From Thunnus maccoyii (Eukaryota; Chordata; Actinopteri; Scombriformes; Scombridae): a stretch of 64,000 bases of DNA. Position 1 is the stretch's first letter, and each line of letters starts with the position of its first letter. The stretch spans positions 15,890,791-15,954,790 of the forward strand of contig NC_056536.1 in NCBI RefSeq assembly GCF_910596095.1. The letters are read 5' to 3'. Positions 1-14,200 of this stretch are shown in pieces. Under the pieces are notes generated by a model. That model did not search any database. It was not told the DNA's origin and saw only the letters and a program-made list of their open reading frames with translations. Position numbers and translations under genes: made by a program.

Positions 1-41
1 GAGTAAACATAATTATTCTAAAACAAACACATTCAACTTAC

Positions 42-3000
42 ACATCAGTGAATTCCTTCAGAGATGTAGCAGGACTAAAGACATCTAGGAGGCCGATCAC
101 CTGCAAAAAAACATCACAATCAAATTAGCAACACAAAGAACAAAGAGACATGTAAAGACTTTAATTTAAATATTTAAAAGAGCAAACATTCAGAGGCCTT
201 GGATACACAAACAAACTTGTTTTTTTTTTAATGTCCATTTACCACGAGACAGGGGAAGAGAAACAAGTGGACTCACATTTTCATGTTTCATGTGCTTAAG
301 CAACCGCAGCTCTCTGTATGTTCTCTTGGCATGAATGATGGACTGAAACGGCCGAGAAAGCTTCTTCACAGCAATCTTCAAGCCAGTCTTCATATCAAAT
401 GCAGAACTGTTAAAAAAAAAAAAAAAGTGGGGAAAAAATTTAAGCATAAAACTCTTCAATAATAAACAATACATTTGTAATCATTACTAATCTACACCCA
501 ACATTTTTTTAGCACCTACTGAACAAAAAGTGATCTAGTGAATGAACTTCAGAGAGGCAGGCATGTCATTTTTAGGCAGATGAGGGAAACTGTTTCACAA
601 TGCTGAGAATGGGCTGAGTTTGCTCTCAAAACCAAATTAGGTGCAGTAAGAGCTGCTGAAGGCCGAGGAAAGAGCGACATCAGCAGAAAATGTCATCTCT
701 CAGCAGATTGGGAGCAGCCTCGCCTGCAGTTTGTTAGGCACTCTGAAGGCTCAATGTCTCCAATCCAAACACATCTCTTCCTCCTGCTCAGCTCACCTAA
801 ACATCATCACGGCCGCTCGACAGCCACCTGTGACTACTGCTGGGACTCAGAGACTAGAGCGCGCTGTGACCGGGCAGTGATATCACAAGCTGTTGAAGCC
901 AAAATATCAAATATTTTCCATCCATAGCGGCCAGAACTAACGTCTATTTTTGTCAGAGTCTGAATACAAAACATGATGCACATGCGCCAAGCTAACATGC
1001 ATATCTGTCGATAAAATATCCACAGGAATGGCGGTTCCTAATTATTGGCTATAAAACTGAATGGAAAATCTAAAGAAAAGACAACAAACATGCATTCCAG
1101 AGAGAGGAACTTAAGTATGGAAGTAGAAAAAGAGGCATCAAGGCCTCTGGCTGATTTACGTCAGTGACGACATTTTAATAAACTATGAAGCTGCACAGAT
1201 CGACTGCTTTGATGGCGTCAAACCTTTTACTACTTTGATATTTCAGTATGGATAATATTAGAGCTGCAACAATTAGCTGATTAATCGATTAGTTGCCAAC
1301 TATCAGATTATTCTGCAACTATTTTGATAATCAAATAATTGTTTTGAGTATTTTTTTAAAGGAGAAAATTTCCCAATTCTCTGATTCCAGCTTCTCACAT
1401 GTGAGTATTTTCTGGTTTCTTTAGTCTTCTGTGATAATAAACTGAATATCTTTGGGTTGTGGATAAAACAAGAGATTTGAAGATGTCACCTTCGGCTTTA
1501 GGAAACAAGGATTGACATTTTTTAACCATTTTCTGACATTTTATATGACTAATCGCGAAAATAATCAACAGATCAATCGATCATGAAAATAATCTTTAGT
1601 TGCTGCCTTTGATAATATTAGCTGATATCAAATATGAGTCAATTTGTGATCAATAAAACTAAATGTGATCATTAGTGTTTTTGATATACTGGATTTTCAG
1701 ACTGTGCAGTTAAAGTATAAATAAACTGATCAGAGATTCACAGTAAACTTCAAGCTGAGTCCATCATGTAAACACTGATAATATAAGACAGTGTGTTGGT
1801 TTGGAAAAAAAACAATTACAGTCTGGTGAGCTGCCGGTAATCTGACCAGCAACAGATTATCTTATTGCCCAGCAACAGCACAGCTGTCCGCTTCCATTTG
1901 CAAAACAAACATCTGCCCACTAAACCAAGTGCACCGCTGACAATGTTGTGTCCTAGATAGCATCAGCACAACCTGTTAAATCACCAGCGTCCCTCCAGTG
2001 AAAGTTTACCCTTTTGCCACCAAGCAGCATCAAGGAAATCCACCTCACCATTAAGATCCTCTAAAAAGACACACGAAACAAATCATCTGCACTCGAAATG
2101 TGAATTCAACTGTGCTACTGATTTGTTTATTACTGAGGCACCGCCTAAAAGATGTGTAGTTATAGAGTTTAACACTATGTTTTCCTCGGGACTGGAAATG
2201 GAAAATACATTGCTAATATCTATGTGTTGATAATAAAAGTTGAAAAGTTGTCCTTTTGTGATCTTATTGGTTATATTGCAGTTAAGTCAATTATTTTTTA
2301 CAATTAATAGATGGTTTGTTTAGTCTATAAACTGTGAGAAAACCAATCAGAAACTGTAAGATATTCCTTTTACCATAAGATGGAAAACCACAAATCTTGA
2401 CTAGACAAGCTGAAACCGAGTAATTTTCCTTAAAAAATTATGATTTTGCTTGTCAAATTGATTCAGCACACATCTAGATTCATACAGCTTCTCTTAGATG
2501 AGTAGAAAAAACTAAATGAACTACTCATATCAAACCACCAGTGGCATAAATATCATCGAAAGCAAGTTAAGAGTCAAATATTTGTAATATTTGTTCTTCA
2601 GATCTTTCCAAAACAACAACAACAACACCAACAACAACAGGAGCAGCAGCAACATGCAACAGTATCGGATTATCTCATCCTCATTTATTCTAATTACACC
2701 ACAGCGTTGGTGGAGTTCACACTAATAATGTGAGTTAAATCTCTACTTCTTAAGAATAAACCTCTGGCAGCAGAATATGTCACCTCAGATTGATGAGAAC
2801 CGGTAATAATGAGTCATTTATGTGACCGTAACAAGCCCACTTAGAGCAGATAGAAAAAGAGTCCCAAACTCTTCGCTACTTGTTCAGTAGTTCAGCGTTA
2901 CTGTGCAGTTTCTTGCAGCAGAGCTGAAGTGAACATATAAGAAGCTGAGTAGGCTAATTACAGGTTTTATAAGTGGATAAGAGGAGATAGACGACAAGTT

Positions 3001-3329
3001 AACAGGGTTTATTGTTGTTAAAGTGAACATCGTGGCTCCACCTTGCTAGCCAGCAGTCTGGACAAGCTAACCTAACTTTAGCATCTGCAGCGCAGGCCTC
3101 GTCTAAATGAATGGGAGTTAAGTTAGGTGACAAGGCTGCACACACACACACACACACACACACTAACACACACTAACATACACAACATAATAACACAAAA
3201 GGTGGTTTACCAGACGGATCCGTAGGCACCAGAGCCGACCGGAGACAGGTTTTGGTACTGTTCTGGGACTTCCCATATCGTCTTGTTGACCTCCTGCCGG
3301 TAAAACTTGGGTCTTTCTTTCTGCGACAT
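42..3329 (-). CDS. mapk14: p38 alpha MAP kinase, 5' part (exons 1-3)
   Basis: Stress- and cytokine-activated serine/threonine kinase of the p38 cascade, acting in cytosol and nucleus. Three coding exons are visible: 3211..3329 (start codon, [20 protein letters not shown]), 277..406 ([17 protein letters not shown], with the ATP-binding lysine in the AVKKL block, then [19 protein letters not shown]) and 42..100 ([17 protein letters not shown]). Exon lengths of 119, 130 and 59 nt and clean GT-AG borders fit the vertebrate p38 gene. The glycine-rich loop GSGAYGSV ends exon 1. The rest of the kinase lies beyond the left edge. Intron 1 is about 2.8 kb and carries a MITE and a CA repeat. The family is certain. 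Which teleost paralogue (a or b) it is cannot be told from 102 residues. Confidence 0.95.
1261..1610 (+). mobile_element. MITE of the GAGCTGCAAC type, copy 1
   Basis: The left end reads GAGCTGCAACAATTAGCTGA and the right end is its imperfect inverse (TTAGTTGCTGCC). Both sides are flanked by the same 10 bases, GATAATATTA (1251..1260 and 1611..1620), which look like a target-site duplication, possibly 8 bp plus chance identity. The interior has no open frame. The element recurs at about 44316..44674 (inverted), 62092..62425 and 63884 onward. I infer a hAT-type non-autonomous element from its termini and duplication size. Confidence 0.75.
3138..3176. repeat. (CA)n microsatellite
   Basis: A run of CA dinucleotides decays into TAACACACA units. 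It lies in mapk14 intron 1, about 40 nt past the exon 1 donor. Confidence 0.9.
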
Positions 3330-3429
3330 TCCTGCAGAACCGACAGCCGACCACCGACCTGACTTTCTGCTCTGAGGTGGTTCTCCGAGCCGTGCAGTCG
3401 GAGTTCAACTTTCCCCGAGTTACACACAA

Positions 3430-3700
3430 ATAAAAGGATAAGCTAGATGAAATGTTTCTTGTCGTTGGACAACTTTATATGATGTGAAGTTACGGCCCTG
3501 CCTTATTGCGAAATGTTGCAGAAATCCCCCGTCTACTGCATGCACGCTTTTAAAAACCTTCACGGTGTTTGTCCCTCGCTCCGCTTGCGTTCAGACAGCT
3601 CCCGAGATTTCACCCCGCTTACTTGCAACACGCCTCAAAGTCTCGCGAGAACAAAAAAGTAGAAATGGGACAGACAGCCGAGGATAGAAACTGAAACTCG
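3430..3700 (-). promoter_or_regulatory. mapk14 promoter region
   Basis: This is the sequence upstream of the mapk14 start codon. It is CpG-richer than its surroundings and contains a perfect TCTCGCGAGA palindrome at 3641..3650, the core-promoter box recognised by BANP in vertebrates. No TATA box is evident. The transcription start was not determined. Confidence 0.6.
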
Positions 3701-5244
3701 CGCTGCTTTCAGGTGCTAAACAAAAAGTAGGAAATGAGACAACTCCTCAACTCGGGAGTCAAACTCGTGGAGTTTAACGACCAATAACATAAAATCTATA
3801 TATTTGATTGAATATAAGAATGTAAACATGATGAATGATAGAGAATCATAGAGAAAGGCATTTACCACAGTATCATTTAAACCGCCCATCTATGTTTAAA
3901 TTAATTTTATGGCAATCAGATAAGCCAAAAGTTATTTGTAAATTAGGTGCCTTTTTGAAAAATATACTTCTATAGTTTAAGTAACATTTGTTGTACTTTA
4001 GCCATGCAGTGTGATGTTGTTTTGTTATTATTGTATGTTCTGTTTATGCTCCATATCAGCGTAATCGTGGTCTTGAGACAAATAAATGAAAATGAAATGA
4101 AAAAAATGCAGAAGTACGCAACAAAAAGTTAAAAAGAAATGAACCACTTTTACCAACTACAACAGTATAATGTTGCTTACAGATTAATGCATCAGTGCTA
4201 ACAATCCAATAACATACAATTTAAAATAAAACTGACATTCTGCGGCATTATAACTACTTCATATACTAAATATACATATACTACATACTTCATATGCTTC
4301 ATATATTATCAAGTAGTTAATCTATGGTATCATATTATAACATGTTTTATAACCTGATCATGTGTTTTATATGTAAAATCTAAAACCTCTAAGTAACATG
4401 TGCTTACAGCTGTCAGATGACTAGTGAAGTACAATGTACTATTTTATGCTGAACTGTAGTCGGGTACAATACTGAAGTAGCAGAAAAAAATAAGTACTCG
4501 AGAAAGTGTTGAGATACTTGTACAAGGATACCAAAACTGCACAGTATGGAATAAATGTATGTAGTTTGTTTTACCAAGATGTGATATTTAAGATGTGTGT
4601 TGTGGACAAAATAATTTAATTCTTCCTTGTAAAAACTGAAGAAAAGCTTTGGAGGCCAAGTCCAATTAATACATTTGTTGCTTTTTTTATTGTAGAAAAC
4701 GTCTTTACATCAAAGCAAGATTATATCATAATGTTGGGTGCAGCCGAAAAGATAATCAAAAGCTCACATATTCACATATTACCAAATAACATTATAGGAC
4801 TGAACAGATGATTTAGGTCTAATACAAAAACAGAACAGCATAATAAAAACAAAAAAGGACAAAAGAAAAAACTGAAATACACACTCACAGTTTCTACTGA
4901 TGTATAAAGTTTTAAACATCTATAAAAAGTGTAACTTTATCCAGTTTGTTTTGTAGATCATTTTTGAAAGACACCCTGCGCTCTGAAAATACAGCATATC
5001 CCCAATATGGAGACTTTGTATTTAATTATTAGGTTTGGCAACCTAAAATATGACAAATAATATAGAATAAAAACATCAGTCTTTACATGATCTTAAAGCT
5101 CCCTTAGTGAGCCTCATCTTCAGTACAGCCTGTCTCTGTTTCCTGTGACTGCATGGAGACATCCTGCTGCAATGATGTCAAACTGTTTATCTAATTTAAC
5201 ACTTCCTGCTGCACTCTGATAGGAGGGTCTGTTCATTCTGATAT
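3701..5244. other. Spacer and probable elapor1 3' UTR
   Basis: No coding signal is present. The part from about 4687 to 5244 is probably the elapor1 3' UTR, because a minus-strand AATAAA lies near 4687..4692. The remainder is AT-rich, with degenerate repeat-like sequence (GTACAATACTGAAGTAGCAG and similar near 4420..4520) resembling the AGTGGTGGAAGAAGTA-type MITEs seen elsewhere in the window. Confidence 0.5.
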
Positions 5245-8200
5245 TTAAGCATCATCTGAGTCTTCCTCCTCTCTCTGCTGGCGTGAAGATGACGACTTAA
5301 GTGGAACTGAGTCAAATCCATCCGATGTCCTCTGAAAACACATCGATAACGACATGAAGCATGAAAAGTTGCCTTATAGCTGTGTGTGCGTCCAGACGGA
5401 AGAGTCACTGACCTCTCGTGAGAAGGACTTCATTTTGGTGAAGAAGGATTTCTTGGTGAGGTCCATGATGTCGTCCTCTGCATCTTCTCCCTCCATTATT
5501 GCACAGCTGTCCGCAGTGGGCAGCTCACACTCTTTACCCCCCGAGCTCATCATCAGCTTGGAGTATTTATATTGCAACCTGCAGATGAAGGATGGTAGGA
5601 ATGAGATGTTGTCAATGAAGGTTTCTGTTTCTTTTGGTTTGGGAATTTTCATACTATAAGCTTAAGTTTTAGCTTTAATCTCGGTTACTAGTGTGATATA
5701 TCAGTGCTTAAGGAAACACTAAAGGTAACGTGAAGCTCAGTAGTCTCACTTGCGCGTCTTCTTCCAGAAATAGCAGCTGATACTGACGAGCAGCACAGCA
5801 GCGATCGCTCCTGTAGAAACACCAAACTTGAGCCAGAAATCCAGAGTCACACAAGCACTGACTTTTTGAGCTGGTAGAGACTCTCCTCCGAAACACTGCA
5901 ACGGCTGCTGCCACACGTAGGTGGTTCTCTGAAACACACAAATAGTTATATTTACCTTGTTAACATGAAACCTAAGGTGTCTAGTATTTCCCTTAAATGT
6001 CTCCATAACAGTTAGATAGAACATCATGTATCTGCTTGTTGCTTCACTGTATCTATGCTTCCAGCACCTTAAGTCAAATATTCAATTGCAAGAAGCCAGT
6101 TTTTGTGACTAAATTAACACATGAAATGGAAAATTCACAACTTCTTGTACATCATCTTATACGTATTTTCCTGTTATCCGGAAATTAACCACCATAATTG
6201 GTATTTTCGGAAATGTTAAGATTTTTTTTGTCCTCACAACACAAGTCTCTGAAGGACCTGTGACGGATCTGCGGGGTTGAGGAGGTAAAATGTTTTTTGC
6301 CTGTGCAGCGTTACCTGTATTCCCTGGATGCAAGCACTGACAATCTCCCTGTAGTGGTTTTTGGTGCAGAGTGGACATGCATGCTGGCTCTGCCACAGAA
6401 AGTGGAAAGTACAACCATCACATGTCCCCTCTGAACAGTTACTGTGGAGGAAAACCAGATAAGAGAGATGATTTCAAGCTGTATGTGATAAAAAAAAAAA
6501 TCTCCACAGTTCAGCTTCAGAGAGCCAAATATGGTTGTTGTAATACAACATGTGTACATTCAAATGTTTTCTGAATGATCAGAAGTTGAGCTTGGTCACA
6601 GTGTAGGGTTAGGGTGAAGATACCTTGGCAGTGTGATGTGGTCTTTAACAGTCACTGTGGGATTACATCTCAGTCTGATGGTGCCTGACCTGCCTCGTTT
6701 ACAAGCCTGAGTTGTCTCTCTAGACCTGGAAACATCACAGACACGAGGAGAATAAAGATCTTCAGGTCCAACATGTGATACACTTTAAGACTAGTGTTGA
6801 TTCTCTTTTACATTTCATAAATAAACAAGTGATCAAACTTCCAGCATCACATATTTACAATTAAAATATGTAGTCAAAAGCACCACAATGGCTGAATGAA
6901 ACAAACAAATGAAATGAAAGTGTGTGATCTTACTTACTTATAATAGAATATGACGTCTGGCAGGCCGGACGCAGCGGGGAACAGCCATTTTGGAGAGGTG
7001 ATGCCACTCAGGGTCGTGTCAGTGGTTACACCTTCAGAACGAGAAGACATGTAGCATATTTATCTGATATAAAACATGCAACGTATCCTCTAATAGAATA
7101 AAAGAGTATCCTCCATTTACAGCACTGGATGCCTCAGTAATCGGTTCATACCAATGAGTTGGTCACCAATCAGGAAAGGCTGTGAAGACACCACGCTCTG
7201 ACTCCTGATGTCAGAGGGAACCACAGTGGACTGGCAGACGTAACCTCTGACCTCTCTCCCGTTCTCCGTGACATTGTCCACACAGGTAGCCGGCACTCGA
7301 CCCTGCAAGAGAAACACAGCAGGGGTTAAAATGCACAGTCAAGCTAAATTTTTTACAAAAAGAGAAGTCATCAAGATCACAGCTTCTCACCTCTTTCCCA
7401 CACAGACCCACGTTAAAGCGATGGAAATATCGCAGGCCTTTGTTTGTGAAGCGGGGGCTGCTGTGGAAGCCCGTGACGTTGGCCAGAGGAGAGAAGTCAT
7501 AGTGCAGCAGAGCTCCTCCGCTGGTGTGCACATCCACCGTACAGTCACTGAGACAAGTCGTGTAGGCCTGGAGGATGGAGACGTGTCAGGGTGGCAAAAC
7601 ATTTGACACATCTCTCAATATAGCGCAGACGACAACATCACCACCCACTATGACTTCAACAGTAAATACAAAGTAGAATTAACACCTTTCTTAATGTGGC
7701 AACAAAAACTAAAAATGTATGAGCTTCTTAAAAGTAGAATTTATGACAGAGATGTTTTGTGCTGGGGTGCAGTAGATTGTACAAGTCCAAATTCCTCGAG
7801 CCAACCCAAACCATATGATAGATAAATTTTCAACTTTCTTATTTAATTTTGTCACACTTTCTTTATTTGTTTAACTACACAACTATATTTTCTGTAACAG
7901 TTTTCTCCCGCATTTTTTTTAAAGCCCTCTGCACATTGCCAGGAATTTAATTTCATTTAATTTTTTCCACTTTAACAGTTAAATGTAGAGAGATAGAGTC
8001 TAAAATTATGAAAATCTGCCCTTAAAAACCCCACAGTGTGTTATTTGTGAGATTTTGTAGATAATAAACTTTCAGGTCAACGCCCAAAACACTGAGGACA
8101 TGAACTTGGTGTCCTGTTTACATTTATGCATTGATAGATTTAGATAGATTTATTATGCATCAACAGTTTTTCAGTTGGCAGGATTTCGCTCTCCGTACCT

Positions 8201-11200
8201 TGTTTCTCTTTGTGTTCGGGCCGCACTGAACACAAGCGGCCTCTCCGACAGGCAGCTCAGCTCTGATGAAGGTGTTTGGCGGGCAGCTCTTACACACTCC
8301 TGTCTCGCTGACCATGTAGTGTCCCTGTGGGCAGGGAACACAGGCGGAGCTGGCTGTGGCTGACCTCAGGGCGCAGTGGCGACACTGAGAGGCCACACCT
8401 CCAATCACATTGGTGATGTGGATGGAGTAGATTTTTGCAGCATCAGCACTGTATTTCCTCTCCTGACGGAAGAGAGACATTAGTTATCATTCACCATCTG
8501 TGTCGCTCCACATGCAGTGAAGCTTAAAAGAGCTTTTGAAGTCCTTCTTTTATTTCCTACTAATTTCTCATGGAGTACAAAAGTAGTGTTCTTTTATAAA
8601 TCATCCTGTTTTTCCTCATAGCACACAGCTCCAGACTGCCCTCTGGAGTTCAGAGCAATAACTGGGGGTCAAACACATCATCCTCTGTCAGTGTGAAAAC
8701 ACTCAACCAGTCAGCCAAAGCAAACATGATTAGTCTGTCATAACAAATTCTAGCGATGATTTTAAATATTTACAGCCATTATCTGCAAGTGTTAACTGCT
8801 AAATTAGGCGTTTCATTTGCAATTCCTCATTTATAATATAAATGATCATAAAAACCTGTAAAAGACCACAGATAATGTGAATTCGCCATTTTGTTTCTAT
8901 GGTTAACATTTCTGGCTTCTTCTAAAATCTGATTTTGGTTCTTAAAATGTTGTTTTTACATTTACTATCAGCGATTATCAGCAGGTTTTCACCCTGATGA
9001 GGTGCAGCAAAAAACACTGAGACATAAAGAGGGAATTAAGAAATCACATTGTACATTAAAACTTAAAAAAGAGAAAAGAAAAAGAAGAAACAATGTGAGA
9101 GACAAGAATATAAGAGTATATATGCATAAAAAAAAGTGTACAAATCAATAAATATAAAGCTATAAGATCAAGAGAACTTCACTATGTTTGACTGCTGTCG
9201 ACTTTGCTTTGGCTGTATTTGAATAACATTAATTCCACTGAACCATCAAGCTGCATCCTGGATGTGTAAGTCAAGTATGAAGAAAAGAATGAATGACTTG
9301 AAAACAATGTAATGCATGACTTGTAATAAAGATAAATAATAAAGATATTCAAAGGCTGAAGGGGTGAAACCGTTGGGAGGTTGCAGATGAAGAGTGATAA
9401 CTGAGTTGTTGTGTTTCTCACCATAGAAAACTCTTCGGTTCGTTGAAATGTCCAGGTGAAGCTGACGGTGCTGTTGTTCTGAATCAAGTAGGAGTACGAC
9501 TGTTTCCTGCTGCTGCCTTTCCACTGCTCCACCACCTCGTTATTCCACTCATTATAACCCTGCAGAGAAATACATTCACCTCATGCGCTCACACTGATAT
9601 CAAGCTTCACGTTTTTATATGTTTTCATCCTGAAACATACACGTGACAACGACAGTTGAAATATTTTCCCTCACCGCCAGGAAGAAAAACTTGCAGTCAG
9701 CTGAACACGTGGTCTCAAAGACGAAGGTGATGCGAGACTGTTCGCTCCTTTCGCTGTCTTTTGCCATCGACTGAGGCAGCCTGTGGAGACACATGACATT
9801 TCATCAAACCACATAAATAACATCCCATTTGAACCCAATTTAGGACATAGTGTAAATATATAAAGAGATGTTTATGTGTAATTCCTTTGAGAGAAATGTT
9901 TGACTTCACCTGTATCCAGGGACATTGAGCGTCAGCATCAGATAGTCTGTGTCCTGATCCCCGGGGGTGGTGTAGGTGTACTCTCCAGCCACCTCCCAAG
10001 CTGTCATTACAAATGGGAAAAACACAGTATTATACTCCTCTACATGCTATTATTACCACCATTACAGACACATATACAATCTTTCAAGCATCCGTGCATC
10101 AAAAATAAAGATTAAAAGTATAAGTTAGTAAAACTATTATAACTAATGCTGTGGCTGTTTAAGTTCATTCTTGACCATGGACAGAGTCATTGTAATGCTA
10201 TTTGTGCTATCCTTCAATCTCGGGCTATTTTGGCTAATTATTTTGACTGTGATGATTATCATTTCTTATCTGAGTTTATTATAATAAATTGCTTTCATAT
10301 CTTCTTTATCCTTCACTGTGCTGACTAACATTTTGATGAAAACGCTCACCCGTGCTGTGGTCGGTGTCGCCAAACTCTCGGCGGAAGACGGAGCTCTTCA
10401 TGTTGCTCGGCATCGTGTTCCACCATTTGTACTCAAAACCCACCACCGGTTCTGTGCCAACAGGACACTTGGAACAAGCTGTGAGTAAATAATGCGTCAT
10501 TATGTCAGTGTGATGGCGCAGTAAGGTGTAAATCATGATTGCAATGTGATTTCTTTGCACTAGTGTCAGTTTACAGTTTTTACCAGATTTACATGGCTTT
10601 GCTGAATATTAGTCACTGTACAGTAAGTTTCTATAATTTATGTCTGGACTGGATCAAAGTTTCATATACTTTTATAAATCTGCAGTCAAGAAATCTGATC
10701 ACTTTTGCTTTTTACAACAACAACAACAACTTTACTGCCACAAAGTTACTGTGGAAACTGCTGCTGGATCCTTTTAGAACAAAGTTTAGCTTTTGATAAA
10801 ATCTGTTGAGCATCAAATAATCAACATCTTTGGTAAGTACATACAGTATGTACGTCACTGCAAAAATAAGCAGTGTACTGATTCTGCACCTGTTCCATTT
10901 GAGTAGGAACCGACGGCGCAGGGTTCACAAGTGGAGGAGTTGGTGACAAAGAATCCCGGGTTACATGGCGGACAAGTTTGCTTCTCTCCTGATGCTGGCA
11001 GCTTTACCGCTCCTTTAACGGCCTCGCTGCAGATCTTGGGCTCGATCCACTTGTACATGAGCTGGGTCTGAGACACACAGACATGAATACATGAAAGAGG
11101 CCACCGACGGCTGTGTGACAAACACAATCAACCCCAGACAATTTATATGTAAGGAAACCTAATAGTTGCAGCAGATGGTTGCTGCTTCGATGCTGCATTC

Positions 11201-14200
11201 ACTTCTACTGAACCTGCTCCACTTGTCTTTTTTTCTACGGTACCTTTCTCTCAGAGTCACATGGAGTGTGGGTGTAGAAGTAGTCACTGTTTGTACACGC
11301 AGGTCTCGCTTTGCAGCTCCCTGAACCAGCCTCTGCAAAAAATAGAGACCAGGCGAGAGGAAACAGCCGGCGGGGACGAGGGAGAACACACAGCTCACAT
11401 TAAGATCCAGTGATAAGACAAACCTCACACACTGTGTAACCACTTAAGCAGTAAACGCAGTATTTGCATGCAGATTACTTTGCCTGTGTGTGTGTGTGTG
11501 TGTGCGCAGACATGCAAATACGTAGTTGTAAGTTTAGAAATATCTACTACAATTACATCAGGTTAAAGGTCAGCGATATGACCGTCCTTTGTGGACAGAG
11601 CGTTAGAAATGTAAACATGCATACCTGCATATTTGTCTGGATCACACTGATGGCAAACAGTGGCACCCTTGTTGGAATAGGAATCAACAGGGCAGGGGGC
11701 ACAGCGGGCAGATCCTGGATTTGCACTGTAGGTGCCGGGTTTACAATGGAAACACTCTGATGTGTAGGCCACCCCTGGAGGAAAACCATCAATCAACTTG
11801 TAATCATTAACAGAGAAAAAGCAGTTGAGGAGGGAACAAGCTACTGTCGTCAAAGACACTTGAGGCTATAATCTACCTGAGATGGCGACGTTTCTTAACA
11901 GCACAGGTTTGACAGCGCTGCCCTGTAGAACGTACGCAGTAGTTCTCCAATACAGCACGTTGTTGCCGCTGTTCAACTTAACCTGCGCAGGATTGATGTG
12001 AAAATGAGAAAAAAGCAAAAGAGATAAGAGAGGAGCACAGACAAAATGAAAATCTTCCAGCAAATGACAATCAGATACCAGTCTGGTGTCATGAATCGCT
12101 ACAGCTACACATGGACAAACCCTGTATTGGCTCCACTTGCTCTCAGAGATCTTCATCCCTCGGCTTTCAGTGTCGGTAGATTGGCACTGGTCATTCTGTA
12201 CCTAAAGGAGGGTGAAAAATAAACCACAGGTTACCAAATATTCCCCCTAAAACAGCCTATTTGTCAGCAACAGTCACGTAAAAACACTAACAACCGGGCG
12301 CCTTGGGGTGAAGACACTAACCATGAACCACAACGTTGCCAATTCAAGTCCAACCAGGGACCTTTGTTGCCTTTCATTTCCTGTCATCTCTAATGAGGAT
12401 ATACAATGCCGAGAAAATATAAAGAAAATACTACTTACATAAAACTCAAAGTAGATGCTGTAATCAGGGTAGAAATATTCAAAGGAGACAGTTCCAGGCT
12501 CCTTCAGGTTCACGGCGTAGGACAGCGTAGCAGTGCACTCATCTGTATTTGAGGCTACGTAATCACCCTTTGGTGTCCAGGTGGAGCTAGAAAAACATCA
12601 GCAGATATTTGATCAATTAAAGAAGCCAAAACACATTAAATAAATTGTAATTTCAAAATAAAGCGAGTGAGGCTTATACTCACTTGGAGCAGTCTGTGTG
12701 GGCGTCACCATCATTAGTGTTCACCCCGTGGGTGACAAAACCTATCGGCAGGTTGTCCCACTCATCAAAGGCCACGCCGGTGCCCAGAGAGTAGGTGCCT
12801 GCAGCGCACTTCTGGCACTGCTGAGACTGCATGTTGAGGAACTCCCCTTCACTGCAGGAGAACGCTACAAGAGGAAAAGAACAAGAACAGGCAAAGTGCG
12901 CACATTAGAGAGGCGTCATGGAGAACATGGCAGTGAAGAGACAGATTCTATTATTTATACAATAAAGCTGCAATACAGACTGAGGGCTTGCAGAAGATGT
13001 ATATAATGAGATATAAGAGACTCACTGCATCGAGTGCCTTTGACTGGATCTGGGAGGCCAGTGCACGTTTCAGGTTTGTTGGGAACCGCCACCCTCCATC
13101 GAGACCCGAGTACGTCACACGCTGTGTACTCAAAGTGATAATCTGACTGCAGGGACAAAACACAGGTGTGAGTTTCACACAGCTGAAACACACTTTATAC
13201 GCACACCATATGCTCTCTGAATTAAATGATATTGGTATATAAAGATGCAAGTCAGCATGCGTGTGAAAAAGGAAATCAGGCTGCTATTAAAAAAGAAATT
13301 AAATTTATACTTCTGGAATTTTTCCCAAAACCAGACCAGCCTCTTTATCAAATAAAAGCTAAGGCTAATATTTGCCCAGCAAGTCGTCACTCCTGTTGTT
13401 TTAATCTCGTTCATCAAGGATGTGCTGCAGCTCTGCGCCTTGAGGGTTTATTTATTTAGCCGAGGGGAGAAATGCTGATTCGTCCAACCCTTTTGTAAAC
13501 AGTGTTGTCGCAGGATTTTACAATTATGCAGAGACAGCAGGAGCTCAGGTGCTCAGCTTTGGCTGTTATTGTCTGTCAGGCTTTGACGCCTTTTCCAGAC
13601 ACTTACAGCAGGTGACTGACAAACACCATCCCGCCCTTAATGATGTTATTTGGGATGTGACACAAAGTTAATGGTCATCTTGTTGATTTTACTCTTCCTG
13701 AAACAAGTCATGAATACTGAGCAAGCAGACAGTTTAATCTGGAGATTTGGTAATTGGTCAACAGAAGGCTCTAATATTCCGGGGAAGGTCACTCAACAGA
13801 CTAATTCAAGCCCACACACAGCCTCGTGGGATTAATAGTTAACAGAAACACACCAGCAGCAGCAGCTGCGAGTGTTCCTCTGAGTCTGTGTTTTCCATTA
13901 CAGCTGCTACATTAGCTGTGGTTTAGGATATCAGATGATGGGTTTGGGTGGGAGGATCTGATGTAAAAATGCATCAAACTGGAGGATGCGCTGCAGCCTA
14001 ATGGCTTTTTTAAACAAACATGAGGAAACCAAGGCAACGGGACATCATGACCATGGTGCCTCATGGTCGATGTACAAACTCACCTGGTGAAGGTAGCTGC
14101 TAGCAGAGCTCCTTCCACAAATGTATAATCTCACTAAGCCTACAGGTCTCTGGTCCTAACTTTCCTTTACATATCTTAATTCCACACACACTGCGCTGAT

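Larger units (their letters stand above)
407..3210 (-). other. mapk14 intron 1
   Basis: This 2.8-kb intron has no coding signal on either strand. It holds one MITE (1261..1610), short AAC/AGC-rich simple sequence near 2611..2655 and a CA repeat near the exon 1 donor. Nothing else in it was recognised. Confidence 0.7.
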
